In this document: positions 6,855 through 15,208 of the stretch, piece after piece
Layout of the letters: every line of letters starts with the position of its first letter
Position numbering within the stretch: the first letter of the stretch is position 1
Assembly (NCBI GenBank): GCA_947166705.1
Contig: CAMVFE010000023.1
Coordinates: forward strand, 1 to 34,766
Direction of reading: 5' to 3'
DNA from: an uncultured Clostridia bacterium
GTDB taxonomy: Bacteria > Bacillota > Clostridia > Christensenellales > Aristaeellaceae
Length of the DNA stretch: 34,766 bases
Position numbers and translations under genes: made by a program
The notes under the pieces: model-generated
The model's database searches: none
What the model was told of the DNA's origin: nothing
The model's input: the letters and a program-made list of their open reading frames with translations, nothing else

Positions 6855-7705
6855 TCTTCCTCCACCCCCAGATACGCCGCAATGACCACCGGATTCTGCT
6901 GCACTTCCTCCGGGGTGCCCTGCGCGATTTGCTTTCCGAAGTCCAGGACGTAGATCCGGTCCGAGACGTCCATGACCAGGTTCATGTGGTGCTCGATCAT
7001 CAGCACCGTCAGGTTGAAGCGGTTCTTGATGTCCACGATAAACTCGCCCAGCTCGTCGGTCTCCTGGGGGTTCATGCCCGCCGCCGGCTCGTCCAGCAGC
7101 AGCAGCGTGGGATCCGTGGCCAGCGCGCGGGCGATCTCCAGCCGCCTCTGCTTGCCGTAGGGCAGGCTGGTGGCCAGCTCATTCGCTTCGTCCTTCAGGC
7201 CGACCGTCTCCAGCAGGCTCATAGCCTTTTCCCGCATAGCCAGCTCCTCCTTCCGGTTCAGCCGGAAGGTCGCGGTCAGGAAATTGCTGGTTCGCCGCAG
7301 GTGCGTCGCGATCAGCACATTTTCGAAAGCCGTCTGGCTTTTGAAAAGCCGGATATTCTGGAATGTCCTGGCAATTCCCAGCGCCGTAATCCTGTCCGCG
7401 GACTGGGAAACCACCGGCTCCTTCAGATACTTCTCCGCGTTGATCCCGGCGTACTGCTTCGTCATTTTTCCCTGCGGATGGTTGACCACGATGGGCTTGC
7501 CGTGGAAAAAGACGGCGCCGTTGGTCGGCTCGTACACGCCGGTAATGCAGTTGAAGGCCGTGGTCTTCCCCGCGCCGTTCGGCCCGATCAGCGCCACGAT
7601 CTCCCCTTGGTTCACTTCCATGCTCAGATTGTTGATGGCCACGACGCCGCCGAACTGCATCGTGATATTCTCCAGCCGGAGCACATTCTTTCTGTCCTCG
7701 CTCAT
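6851..7705 (-). CDS. livG: branched-chain amino acid type ABC transporter, ATP-binding protein LivG
   Basis: A 284-residue LivG-type ATPase: Walker A GPNGAGKTT near residue 40, a Q-loop segment RTFQNIRLF, family signature LPYGKQRRLEIARAL (LivG proteins have this in place of LSGGQ), Walker B LLLLDEPAAGMNP and switch IEHHMNLVM. The frame is open further upstream, but the ATG at 7705 overlaps the livM stop by four bases and has AGGAAGAAGG before it, so this start is chosen. An insertion of about 30 residues after the Walker A domain (KMTKQYAGINAEKYLKEP) is longer than in E. coli LivG. Confidence 0.93.
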   Translation of the reverse strand: MSEDRKNVLRLENITMQFGGVVAINNLSMEVNQGEIVALIGPNGAGKTTAFNCITGVYEPTNGAVFFHGKPIVVNHPQGKMTKQYAGINAEKYLKEPVVSQSADRITALGIARTFQNIRLFKSQTAFENVLIATHLRRTSNFLTATFRLNRKEELAMREKAMSLLETVGLKDEANELATSLPYGKQRRLEIARALATDPTLLLLDEPAAGMNPQETDELGEFIVDIKNRFNLTVLMIEHHMNLVMDVSDRIYVLDFGKQIAQGTPEEVQQNPVVIAAYLGVEEE

Positions 7706-8775
7706 GCCTTCTTCCTGCCTCCCTTCGCGCCGCGCCGGGCTCCGATCTCCCACAGCTCACGGTCGCCCATGATGCCCTTCCGGAAGAACAGCACCACCAC
7801 CATGATCACGACGGAGAACACCACCATCCGGAATCCGGGAGCCAGCAGCGGAACCTTGAAGTTCCCGATCAGCATTTCCGAATCCAGGAAACGCATCCAC
7901 CATTCGCTGGCCGCAATGAACAGGAAGCTGGCCATGACGCTTCCGGAAACCGAGCCCAGGCCGCCGATCACGACGATCAGCAGGATCTCATAGGTCATGG
8001 AGCTCTTGAAGCTGTTGGCCTGCAGCGATCCCTGGTACATGGCCAGCAGGGCGCCGCCGATGCCGGCGAAGAAGCTGGAGATGACAAAGGCCATCTGCTT
8101 GTGGTGGAAAAGATTGATGCCCATGGCCTCCGCGGCGACCTCGTCGTCCCGGATGGCCTTGAAGGCGCGCCCGTAGGTGGAATTAATCAGCAGCAGGATC
8201 AGCCCGATGCAGATGCCAACCGCCAGGAAGGTAAACAGCACCGTATTGCCCGGCATGATGTTCTTCAGGGTCGGATAGGTTTTCAGCAGGTTAGACCCGT
8301 TGGTCAGGGGGCCGATACCGTCCCACTGCACGATGGCGCGGATGATTTCCGCAAAGCCCAGCGTGGCGATGGCCAGGTAGTCGCCCTTCAGCCGGAGGAC
8401 GGGCATGCCGATCAGCGCGGCGAACAGCGCCGCCGCGGCGCCGGCCAGCAGCAGCGCCGGAAGGAACCCGATCGTGAACTGGACCCAGCCTCCGTTATAG
8501 TACTGGTAAACCGCGGCGCGCTTGGCCATGGGAATGGTCAGCACCGCGTAGGTGTAGGCGCCCACCAGCATGAACCCCGCCTGTCCCAGGGAAAAGAGCC
8601 CCGTAAAGCCGTTCAGCAGGTTCATGGAAACCGCGATCAGGGCATAGACCGCGCCCTTCTGCAGTACGGTGACCGCCATGGACTGCGTCCCCTGTGTCTG
8701 CTCCACCAGCCAGGCCAGGAAAAAGAGCGCCGCGACCGCCAGCAGGGAGATGATCAGCTTCTGATTCTTCTTCAT
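7702..8775 (-). CDS. livM: branched-chain amino acid type ABC transporter, permease LivM
   Basis: A 357-residue LivM permease with about nine to ten membrane helices. The family landmarks are NLLNGFTGLFSLGQAGFM near residue 53 and the EAA-like cytoplasmic segment GRAFKAIRDDEVAAEAMGIN near residue 205, followed by KQMAFVISSFFAGIGGALLA. It pairs with LivH to make the membrane channel. GGAGGGAGAG lies before the ATG. Overlaps livG by four bases and follows livH by 12 bases. Confidence 0.95.
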   Translation of the reverse strand: MKKNQKLIISLLAVAALFFLAWLVEQTQGTQSMAVTVLQKGAVYALIAVSMNLLNGFTGLFSLGQAGFMLVGAYTYAVLTIPMAKRAAVYQYYNGGWVQFTIGFLPALLLAGAAAALFAALIGMPVLRLKGDYLAIATLGFAEIIRAIVQWDGIGPLTNGSNLLKTYPTLKNIMPGNTVLFTFLAVGICIGLILLLINSTYGRAFKAIRDDEVAAEAMGINLFHHKQMAFVISSFFAGIGGALLAMYQGSLQANSFKSSMTYEILLIVVIGGLGSVSGSVMASFLFIAASEWWMRFLDSEMLIGNFKVPLLAPGFRMVVFSVVIMVVVLFFRKGIMGDRELWEIGARRGAKGGRKKA

Positions 8776-8787
8776 GTCTCTCCCTCC

Positions 8788-9666
8788 TTACACCTTGTCC
8801 GTTGTCTTTTCCCCGAACAGGCCCGTGGGCCGGAACAGGAGCACCACAATCAGCAGGGCGAAGGTAAAAGCGTCCGAGAACGCCGTCCAGCCCGCCGCCT
8901 TAATGAGGTTTTCACTGATGCCGATGATCAGTGCGCCGATCATGGCGCCGGGGATCGATCCGATGCCGCCGAACACCGCGGCGACGAACGCCTTCAGGCC
9001 CGGCATGGCACCGATGGTGGGCGTGACCGCCGTGTAGTTGGTGAAATACAGCATGGAGCCGATCGCCGCCATCGCGGATCCGATCACGAAGGTGACGGAA
9101 ATGACATTGTTGATCTTGATGCCCATCAGCTGCGCCGTCTCGAAGTCCACGGACACCGCCCGCATGGCCATGCCGATTTTCGTATGGTTGATCAGCAGGA
9201 CCAGCGCAATCACCAGCCCGATGGTCAGGAAGGGCGTGGCAATCGTCACGATCTTCGTGGAAGCGCTGCCGATCTGCACCGTTTCGGACAGTCCCGGAAG
9301 GCCGGGATACTGCTTGGCCAGTCCTCCCGTCAGATACCACATCAGGTTCTGAAGCAGGTAGCTGACGCCGATGGCCGAGATCATGATGGACATGCGGGGC
9401 GCGGTGCGAAGAGGCTTGTAGGCCACCCGCTCCACGGTGAAGCCAAGGATCACCGTCAGGATAATCACCAGCGGCACGGAAATGCCCACCGGCAGACTGG
9501 CCGCCAGATAGACCATAAAGAAGCCGGCCGCGGTAAAAATATCCCCGTGGGCAAAATTGATCAGCCGCAGAATTCCGTAGACAAGCGTATAGCCCACCGC
9601 GATCAGCGCGTACTGGCCGCCCACGGAGATGCCCGCCAGCAGATACGGCAAGAGTGTGTTGAACAT
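8788..9666 (-). CDS. livH: branched-chain amino acid type ABC transporter, permease LivH
   Basis: A 292-residue LivH permease. Landmarks are the N-terminal GGQYALIAVGYTLVYGILRL and NFAHGDIFTAAGF, then RTAPRMSIMISAIGVSYLLQN and the EAA-like segment GMAMRAVSVDFETAQLMGI. About eight membrane helices. AAAGGAG lies seven bases before the ATG. The 92-base gap to livK holds a strong hairpin terminator, so livH and the genes after it are probably expressed by read-through at a lower level than the binding protein. Confidence 0.95.
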   Translation of the reverse strand: MFNTLLPYLLAGISVGGQYALIAVGYTLVYGILRLINFAHGDIFTAAGFFMVYLAASLPVGISVPLVIILTVILGFTVERVAYKPLRTAPRMSIMISAIGVSYLLQNLMWYLTGGLAKQYPGLPGLSETVQIGSASTKIVTIATPFLTIGLVIALVLLINHTKIGMAMRAVSVDFETAQLMGIKINNVISVTFVIGSAMAAIGSMLYFTNYTAVTPTIGAMPGLKAFVAAVFGGIGSIPGAMIGALIIGISENLIKAAGWTAFSDAFTFALLIVVLLFRPTGLFGEKTTDKV

Positions 9667-9706
9667 GCTGTTCTCCTTTTCCCGGAGCTTTCAGGCCCGT
9701 TAATCA

Positions 9707-9746
9707 GGAAAAGAGGGGGCAGCTGCCTTGCGCAGCGGCCCCCTCT
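9707..9746 (-). terminator. terminator or attenuator between livK and livH
   Basis: A long hairpin: AGAGGGGGC (9712-9720) with GCCCCCTCT (9738-9746) and an inner GCTGC/GCAGC stem, one mismatched pair between them, followed on the minus strand by TTTTCC. It is inside the operon, so partial read-through is expected, as is usual for binding-protein genes. Confidence 0.85.
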
Positions 9747-9758
9747 GATCTCATGCGT

Positions 9759-10922
9759 TTATTCCGCTACGCTCTGGGTCTTCACGAAATCGAACGCGCC
9801 GGTCTCCGGATTGGCAAACTTGATGTAGGCCATATCCTTGCGGGCGTCGCCGTTCTCGTCGAAGGCGATGGCGCCGGTCACGCCGGTGTAGGTCACACCC
9901 GGCAGCGCCGCGGCGATGGCGGCGGGATCCGCGCTGTCGGCGGCGGTGATGGCGGCCAGCGCGACGTTGTAGGCGTCGAAGCCCAGGGCGGAAACCGCAG
10001 CGACGATGTCGTTGCCGCCGTTGTTGGTCTTCTTGCCCTCATCCGCGTTCAGCCAGGCCTTGAAGCCGGAAACGAAGTCCGCAGCCGCGGCGGAGTCGTC
10101 ATTCTCGTCAAAGAAGGTGGAGCAGTAAACCTTGACGTCCTTGCCCTTCGCGGCGTCCAGGATCGCGGAGTTCTCCCAAGTATCGCCGGCCAGGATCGGG
10201 AAGGTCACGCCCTGGGAGGCGGCCTGCTCGATGATCAGCGCGGCATAGGTGGTGGCGCAGGGCGCGAAGATCACGTCGCATCCGCCGTTCACCGCGTTGT
10301 TGATGTAAGCCGCGAAGTCGCCGTTGCCTTCGGTGAAGTTCTCTTCGATCACTTCGCCGCCCAGCTTCTGGAAGGCATCCACGAAATACTTGCCCAGGCC
10401 CACGCCGTAGTCCTCACCCAGCATGGTCAGCACATAGGCCTTGGTGGCGCCCAGCTCCTTGGCGAAGTTCGCCATGACGGTGCCCTGGAAGGGATCGAGG
10501 AAGCAGATCCTCCAGTAGTAATCGCACAGCAGGGTCACGTTGGGGTTGGTGCAGCTGACGCCGATCGCCGGAACGCCCGCTTCCGCAAACACGTCGCCGC
10601 CGGCCATGGAGGCGCCGGAGCCGTAGGAGCCCAGCACCACGGAAACATTCGCTCCGACCAGGGACTGCGCGGCGGAGACCGCCTTGTCCGTCAGGGACTG
10701 GTTGTCCGCGATCTCCAGCTTCACCTGGTATTCCTGTCCGCCGATCGTCACGGTCGGGGTCAGGCTGTTCGCGTACTCAATGCCCAGGATCTCCTGCTTT
10801 CCGCCGGCGCCGTTGTCGCCCGTAGAGGGTTCAAAAACACCGATCTTGATCACATCTTCCGCCGCGGCGAAGACCGGAACAATCATCATTACCGCCACGA
10901 GCAGCGCAAGCAGTTTCTTCAT
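9759..10922 (-). CDS. livK: branched-chain amino acid type ABC transporter, substrate-binding protein LivK
   Basis: A 387-residue type I periplasmic-binding-like protein (Peripla_BP_6 / LivJK). A signal peptide MKKLLALLVAVMMIVPVFAAA is followed by VIKIGVFEPSTGDNGAGGKQ, the usual start of the mature fold. Later segments are VLGSYGSGASMAGGDVF and GVPAIGVSCTNPNVT (ligand-binding serine/threonine region). There is no lipobox Cys at the cleavage site, which is unusual for a monoderm Firmicute because binding proteins there are usually lipoproteins; it may be held by other means or released. GAAGGAGG lies before the ATG. A promoter stands 45-75 bases upstream. Confidence 0.93.
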   Translation of the reverse strand: MKKLLALLVAVMMIVPVFAAAEDVIKIGVFEPSTGDNGAGGKQEILGIEYANSLTPTVTIGGQEYQVKLEIADNQSLTDKAVSAAQSLVGANVSVVLGSYGSGASMAGGDVFAEAGVPAIGVSCTNPNVTLLCDYYWRICFLDPFQGTVMANFAKELGATKAYVLTMLGEDYGVGLGKYFVDAFQKLGGEVIEENFTEGNGDFAAYINNAVNGGCDVIFAPCATTYAALIIEQAASQGVTFPILAGDTWENSAILDAAKGKDVKVYCSTFFDENDDSAAAADFVSGFKAWLNADEGKKTNNGGNDIVAAVSALGFDAYNVALAAITAADSADPAAIAAALPGVTYTGVTGAIAFDENGDARKDMAYIKFANPETGAFDFVKTQSVAE

Positions 10923-10966
10923 TTCTTTATCCTCCTTCTTTGTCTTCCCTTTGGGATAGTGAATTC

Positions 10967-10995
10967 AGTATAGCCCCCGCATCCTTGAAAAACAA
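10967..10995 (-). promoter_or_regulatory. promoter of the liv operon
   Basis: TTGTTT (10990-10995), 17 bp, TATACT (10967-10972) on the minus strand, 45 bases before livK. The -35 box is weak, the -10 is close to consensus. Confidence 0.5.
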
Positions 10996-11023
10996 GTCCT
11001 GAACAGAAGAAAGACAAAACAGG

Positions 11024-11059
11024 AAAACGCCGGGGCTGCGTTGAACCGCTGCCCCGGCG
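11024..11059 (-). terminator. terminator of the small secreted protein gene
   Basis: CGCCGGGGC (11028-11036) and GCCCCGGCG (11051-11059) form a perfect 9-bp GC stem, followed on the minus strand by TTTTCC. It lies 30 bases after the stop codon of the gene at 11089-11610. Confidence 0.85.
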
Positions 11060-11088
11060 CTTTCCATTCCGGATGAATCTCCGCCCGC

Positions 11089-11610
11089 TTACTGCGGAAG
11101 CTGAATGGAGGCCACGATGCTGGCCTTCACCTCATCCCATCCGTCCTCGTTCAGGGGGGAGAAGGTAAAGGTAATAAGGGTGGTGCTGTCCACCGGAACG
11201 ATCGCCATGTCCAGGTCGTCGTCAGGCTTTTCCGCGGAGATCACCTGAAGGCCGTTGACCATCATAAGATTCGCGGTATCCGCGACGCCCTGCGCGTTGA
11301 TATATTCTTCCAGGCTGTTCACCCGAAGGGCAAATACGGACACGGAGTATTTTGAGTCCTCGGTCGCAAAAGCCGCGATCGGACGTATTTCGGGCGCAAT
11401 CGCGCTGACATCCGCCGGAGCCAGGTTGGAAGGAATCCAATAGTTCAGGGTCAGTTCAGGATCCTGAATCGAGATGGCCTGGAACTCCCCGCTCTCCAGC
11501 AGCTTCTCGGTATCCAGATCGCTCCAGTTCAGTTCCGGCGGAGCGTCTTCAGCCCACGCCAGGGAGCAGAGCAGCCCCAGTGCCAGAATCAGTGCAAGCA
11601 GTTTCTTCAT
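11089..11610 (-). CDS. secreted protein of unknown function
   Basis: A 173-residue protein with a signal peptide (MKKLLALILALGLLCSLAWA, cleaved before EDAPPEL) and an acidic mature domain of about 150 residues. The frame runs open much further upstream, but AGAGGA lies six bases before the ATG at 11610 and the signal peptide begins there. The mature part has LNYWIPSNLAPADV, SVSVFALRVNSLEEYI and TLITFTFSPLNEDGWDEVKASIVASI; this looks like a compact alpha/beta domain in which a lipid- or protein-stability assay was not possible from sequence. I do not recognise a family. It has its own terminator; no clear promoter is seen in the 220 bases upstream, though two short hairpins lie there (around 11625-11660). 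Confidence 0.75.
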   Translation of the reverse strand: MKKLLALILALGLLCSLAWAEDAPPELNWSDLDTEKLLESGEFQAISIQDPELTLNYWIPSNLAPADVSAIAPEIRPIAAFATEDSKYSVSVFALRVNSLEEYINAQGVADTANLMMVNGLQVISAEKPDDDLDMAIVPVDSTTLITFTFSPLNEDGWDEVKASIVASIQLPQ

Positions 11611-11834
11611 TTGTTCCTCTTTCCCGGGCCGAAGCCGGCCCAAATATAATACTCCCTCCGGGAGCTTTCTTTTCTTACAATAACCGCTTCCCCGGCTGAA
11701 ATCAAGTCCGTGCGGGGCTCCGGCTGTATTTTCTGTGTTTTTCCGGTTCCTTTCCCCTATGCATTTTCCCCTTTCCGTCCTGCGGCCGCCGGCAGTCCGG
11801 CCGGGCCGTTCCGCCCGGGCGGAGCCGATCGGTT

Positions 11835-12581
11835 CTAAATCAGCAGCGCCCCCGCGATCAGCGCCGCGCTGAACACGGCCGCCGCCAGGTCCAGCGCCGT
11901 AAAGGGATACCGCTTGTAAGCTGACTGGCGCGTGCGCAGGCGGAAGCCGCGGAGCTCCGCGGCCGCGGCGGTCTGATCCGTCCTCCGGACGGAGGAGATC
12001 AGCAGCGGTGCGCACAGCGGCAGAATCATGGAAAACTTTTTCAGGCCCCTGGCCTTGTCGAATGCCACCCCGCGGGCGGTCTGCGCCTCCATGATGCCGT
12101 TCATTTCCTCCAGAAACTGGGGAATGAAGCGGATGGCGGTGGACAGGGTAAAAGCGTACTGATAGGGCACATGCAGCACCTGCACGAAAGAATTGGTCAG
12201 GTCGCTGATTCGGGTCACCGCGAGCACCAGGGCCAGCGGCATGCAGACGATGACCAGGCGCAGCACAACCCTCACCGCCGTCAGCAGTCCCTCGTCCGTG
12301 ATAATCCAGAAGACCGGCGTGCCCCGGCGGATCATCAGAATCTGGAGTGCAAACAGGAAAAGGGCAATCTTCAGCAGCCCGCGGAAAATGGTCAGGGTCT
12401 TTCCCGGCACGCCGGCGGCAAACCCGATCAGCAGGTCGACCGCCAGCAGGCCGGCCAGGTAAGCCAGGTTGTCGGAGATGAAGGCCGCGACGCAGACCGC
12501 GATCGTCAGAAAGATTTTGGTCACGGGATTCAGCCGGTGAATCACGGAATTTCCGGGAACGTATCCGAACAGGTTATTCAT
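11835..12581 (-). CDS. ecfT: ECF transporter transmembrane protein EcfT
   Basis: A 248-residue T-component that couples the S-component to the two ATPases. It begins NNLFGYVPGNSVIHRLNPVTK, the usual EcfT start, and has about five to six membrane helices. The two coupling-helix signatures are seen as EAQTARGVAFDK (the A-R-G motif) and TAAAAELRGFRLR (second A-R-G motif). The frame is open upstream, but AGGAGG nine bases before the ATG at 12581 decides the start; it overlaps the ecfA2 stop by eight bases. Last gene of the Trp ECF operon. No strong terminator is visible after the stop. Confidence 0.92.
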   Translation of the reverse strand: MNNLFGYVPGNSVIHRLNPVTKIFLTIAVCVAAFISDNLAYLAGLLAVDLLIGFAAGVPGKTLTIFRGLLKIALFLFALQILMIRRGTPVFWIITDEGLLTAVRVVLRLVIVCMPLALVLAVTRISDLTNSFVQVLHVPYQYAFTLSTAIRFIPQFLEEMNGIMEAQTARGVAFDKARGLKKFSMILPLCAPLLISSVRRTDQTAAAAELRGFRLRTRQSAYKRYPFTALDLAAAVFSAALIAGALLI

Positions 12582-13401
12582 GCTTCGCGCCTCCTCTCCG
12601 GGCGTCCAGCACGGTCTGGACGATGGTATCCGTAGAATCGCACTGTTCAAAGCCTTTTCCCAGGCGCAGGCTGAGTCCGATCATCTGCGGCGGCAGGATG
12701 GAGGCGGCCTCCATCAGCGCGGCATCCCGGAAGATCTCCCGCACGCCGCCGTCCGCCAGCAGCCTTCCTCCGGCCATCACCAGGGCCCGCTTCGCGTAGT
12801 CCAGCACAACCTCCATGTCGTGGCACACCATGACGACCGTCACCTGTTGTTCCTCGTTCATCCGGCGGATACGGTCCATGATATGGCAGCATTCCAGGTA
12901 ATCCAGCCCCGTGGTCGGCTCGTCGAGAATCAGGATCTCGGGCTCCACCGCCAGGATGGAGGCAAGCGCGACCCGTTGGCGCTGTCCGCGGCTGAGGGAA
13001 AAGGGTTCTTCGTCCCCCGTGAAGGAAAAATCCTTCAGGATTTCATCCGTCCGCGCCTGCAGCGCTTCCTCCTTCTCATCCCCGCGCACGCTGCGCAGCC
13101 CGAAGAGGATCTCCTCCCGGACCGTGTTGCGGCAGATCTGCCGGTCGGGATTCTGAAACAGGAAGCCGACGCGGCGCGCGCGTTCGCTGACGGAGCTCTC
13201 CGCCGTATCCGCGCCGTGAATCAGGACCTTCCCCGAATCCGGTTTGATCAGGCCGTCGATCAGGCGGACAGTCGTCGTTTTTCCGGCGCCGTTGGCGCCC
13301 AGAATCGCGATGAATTCGCCCTTCTCCGCGTGAAAGGATACGTTCTGAACCGAAGGGCCCTGGCCGCGGTATGAAAAACTGACATTTTCAAGCCGGATCA
13401 T
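12574..13401 (-). CDS. ecfA2: ECF transporter ATPase EcfA (second)
   Basis: A 275-residue CbiO/EcfA ATPase. Walker A GANGAGKTT near residue 37, Q-loop LFQNPDRQI, signature LSRGQRQR (Arg for the usual second Gly), Walker B ILILDEPTTGLD and switch VCHDMEVV. It forms a heterodimer with the other EcfA. The QNPD-type Q-loop is typical of ECF ATPases. It overlaps the preceding gene by four bases and ecfT by eight, so the operon is tightly coupled. The A1/A2 naming follows gene order and is tentative. Confidence 0.92.
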   Translation of the reverse strand: MIRLENVSFSYRGQGPSVQNVSFHAEKGEFIAILGANGAGKTTTVRLIDGLIKPDSGKVLIHGADTAESSVSERARRVGFLFQNPDRQICRNTVREEILFGLRSVRGDEKEEALQARTDEILKDFSFTGDEEPFSLSRGQRQRVALASILAVEPEILILDEPTTGLDYLECCHIMDRIRRMNEEQQVTVVMVCHDMEVVLDYAKRALVMAGGRLLADGGVREIFRDAALMEAASILPPQMIGLSLRLGKGFEQCDSTDTIVQTVLDARRGGAKHE

Positions 13402-14237
13402 TTCATCAGCCCCCTTACCATGGCCTCCGCCTCATCCAGGTTGATGCAGACAGGCTGTTCCCTGCCCGTCCCCGCGCTCAGCGCGCGGGAAAGCGTCGTC
13501 ACACGCGGGATATTGATGCCGAGGTCCTGCATTTCTTCCGCGTGGGCAAGCACTTCCCGGGTTTCGCCCTGGAACGCGATCCTCCCCCCGTTCATCACGG
13601 CCAGCTGCTTCGCGAACTCGCACAGCAGCATGATCTTCTGCTCAACAACGATCACCGTGACCCCCTGTTCCTCGTTCAGCTCCTTCAGCAGCGAAAACAC
13701 CTGCAGGCTGCTGTGAGGATCCAGCTCCCCCGTGGGCTCGTCCAGCAGAAGCACGCGCGGCCTGAGCGCGATGATGGCGGCGACGGCGGTTTTCTGCCTC
13801 TGCCCGCCGGAAAGGGAAGCGATATCCCTGTAGCGCAGATCGGGGATGCCGACCTTCCGGAGCGCCTCCCCGATCCGCTCGGGTATTTCCTCCCGCGGCA
13901 CGCCGAAATTCTCCAGCCCGTACAGCAGCTCGTCCTCCACCATCGGGGAAATGATCTGGCTGTCCACATCCTGGAACACGGTGCCGACCTGCCTGGAGAT
14001 TTCCGCCAGGGAGGTCTCGAAGGTGTCCATGCCGTTCACCGTCACGCTTCCGTAAAAGTCTCCGGGGTACAGATGCGGAATCATCCCGCTGACCGCGCGG
14101 ATCAGCGTGGTTTTTCCCGCGCCGGCCGGGCCAGTCACCCCGAGGAAGCCTCCCTCGGGGATATCCAGGCTGACCTCGCGAAGCGCCGGATTCTTTTCAT
14201 CCTTATAGGTAAAAGTCAGATCCCTGATTGCTATCAT
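13398..14237 (-). CDS. ecfA1: ECF transporter ATPase EcfA (first)
   Basis: A 279-residue EcfA ATPase. Walker A GPAGAGKTT near residue 36, Q-loop VFQDVDSQI, signature LSGGQRQK, Walker B VLLLDEPTGELDP and an altered switch region VVEQKIML, in which the usual switch His is replaced by Gln; the partner keeps His, so the two ATP sites are probably unequal, as in other ECF heterodimers. GGGGGAGAG lies before the start. It follows the S-component gene by 52 bases. Confidence 0.92.
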   Translation of the reverse strand: MIAIRDLTFTYKDEKNPALREVSLDIPEGGFLGVTGPAGAGKTTLIRAVSGMIPHLYPGDFYGSVTVNGMDTFETSLAEISRQVGTVFQDVDSQIISPMVEDELLYGLENFGVPREEIPERIGEALRKVGIPDLRYRDIASLSGGQRQKTAVAAIIALRPRVLLLDEPTGELDPHSSLQVFSLLKELNEEQGVTVIVVEQKIMLLCEFAKQLAVMNGGRIAFQGETREVLAHAEEMQDLGINIPRVTTLSRALSAGTGREQPVCINLDEAEAMVRGLMK

Positions 14238-14289
14238 TTTTCTCTCCCCCGGCCTTGATGTTTTCAGGCTGTCGTACGCAGGCGGATAT

Positions 14290-14829
14290 TCAGCGCTTCA
14301 GGACCTTTTTCAGCGGAAGGTACAGCAGCTGAACGATGACGCTTCCGATGGCGGCGGTGCCCAGCACGATCGGAATGTACGCCACCATGCTGGAGGTGTC
14401 CGCGCCCATGAACGCCAGCAGGCATACCACGAAGCTGCCTCCGGAAATCACCGTGGAGACAAAGGTGGACAGCAGCGGATTCAGGTCGAGCTTTCCGAAG
14501 CGGAACGGAATCCGGATCATGAAGAACATCGCGGCGGCTCCCAGCAGCTCGGAAATCAGGTTCAGCCACGGCGTTCCGGGCAGGAACTGGCAGATGGCGC
14601 CCGCCAGGATGCCGATGATCAGGCACCCGATCAGCTTCGGCCTCACCAGCAGAATCGCGAGGCAGTAGGACGCGATGATGAAATTCGGTTTCATACCGAA
14701 GAAATTGATGACGCTGCCGACGAACAGCTTCAGCACCGTGCCCGCGGCCAGAAGCACGGCCACAACGATCAGCTCCTGGATGGAAAAACCTTTGTTTGCT
14801 TCTTCTCTGAGCACTCTCTTTTCTGTCAT
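14290..14829 (-). CDS. trpP: tryptophan ECF transporter S-component, TrpP family
   Basis: A 179-residue membrane protein with about six helices, the substrate-binding (S) component of an ECF transporter. The segment FFGMKPNFIIASYCLAILLV followed by ILAGAICQFLPG and FVSTVISGGSF agrees with TrpP (YhaG of Bacillus), whose members have GMKPD and TVISG at the same places. The family is a tryptophan transporter. The start at 14829 is set by AAGGAAGGA; the longer open frame upstream runs through the T-box terminator. A T-box with a UGG specifier codon heads this operon, which independently points to tryptophan. In Bacillus TrpP works alone or with shared ATPases; here a dedicated A-A-T module follows in the same operon. 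Confidence 0.85.
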   Translation of the reverse strand: MTEKRVLREEANKGFSIQELIVVAVLLAAGTVLKLFVGSVINFFGMKPNFIIASYCLAILLVRPKLIGCLIIGILAGAICQFLPGTPWLNLISELLGAAAMFFMIRIPFRFGKLDLNPLLSTFVSTVISGGSFVVCLLAFMGADTSSMVAYIPIVLGTAAIGSVIVQLLYLPLKKVLKR

Positions 14830-14904
14830 GGGAATCCTTCCTTTCTTTTCTGTCCTTTGGAGGACTTTGTTTCCCGCCGGTTCCCCGGCCGGGTTCTTTC
14901 CGGG

Positions 14905-14945
14905 ACAGAAAAGACCTGTCCCAGTTATTTTGCTGGGACAGGTCT
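14905..14945 (-). terminator. regulated terminator of the T-box leader
   Basis: AGACCTGTCCCAG (14912-14924) and CTGGGACAGGTCT (14933-14945) form a perfect 13-bp stem with an 8-base AT-rich loop, followed on the minus strand by TTTTCTG. Confidence 0.92.
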
Positions 14946-15175
14946 GAAAAAAACAGCCTGCGGTGCCACCCGGCTTGGCGCGTGCGCGCCCACTCATGCG
15001 TACCGTCATACGCGGACCTTTGATTACGGAGGGTCGTCTCCGTCTCGCATACTCGGCGTCCCTTTCTGCTCGCCCTCAGAAGCCCATTCCCTTTCCGCTC
15101 CCTGCCGCGCTTCCACCGCCGGCGGCTCTCTGTGAGGGATCACCGGAAAAGTACTCACTCTTCCTCAACGGTTTA
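14905..15175 (-). ncRNA. T-box riboswitch leader, specifier UGG (Trp)
   Basis: The minus-strand leader shows the T-box parts in order. Stem I has GAGUAC, then CAGAGAGCC and GGCGGUGGAAG (distal loop region). The specifier region GGGAA-UGG-GCUUCUGAG has the usual GAA before the codon at 15084-15086 and GAG after it. The T-box sequence GGGUGGCACCGCAGG is at 14959-14973 (plus-strand numbering). The terminator with a perfect 13-bp stem is at 14912-14945. Uncharged tRNA-Trp would bind UGG and stabilise the antiterminator, raising transcription of trpP-ecfA-ecfA-ecfT when tryptophan is short. Other reading offsets (AUG, GGG) are less well supported by the flanks and by the gene. Confidence 0.92.
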
Positions 15176-15179
15176 CGGG

Positions 15180-15208
15180 ATCATAACATAGCTTTTTACC
15201 ATTTTCAA
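15180..15208 (-). promoter_or_regulatory. promoter of the T-box/trpP operon
   Basis: TTGAAA (15203-15208), 17 bp, TATGAT (15180-15185) on the minus strand. Transcription would start near 15173, giving a leader of about 270 bases before the terminator, the usual T-box length. Confidence 0.8.

Noticed and set aside
8101-9828. 575-codon plus-strand frame across livM and livH
   Set aside because: Shadow of GC-rich permease genes; Gln/His/Arg/Asp-rich without any domain.
11611-12015. N-terminal extension of the secreted protein into the ecfT region
   Set aside because: The extension is Arg/Gly-rich shadow of the ecfT end, and a signal peptide with ribosome site begins at 11610.
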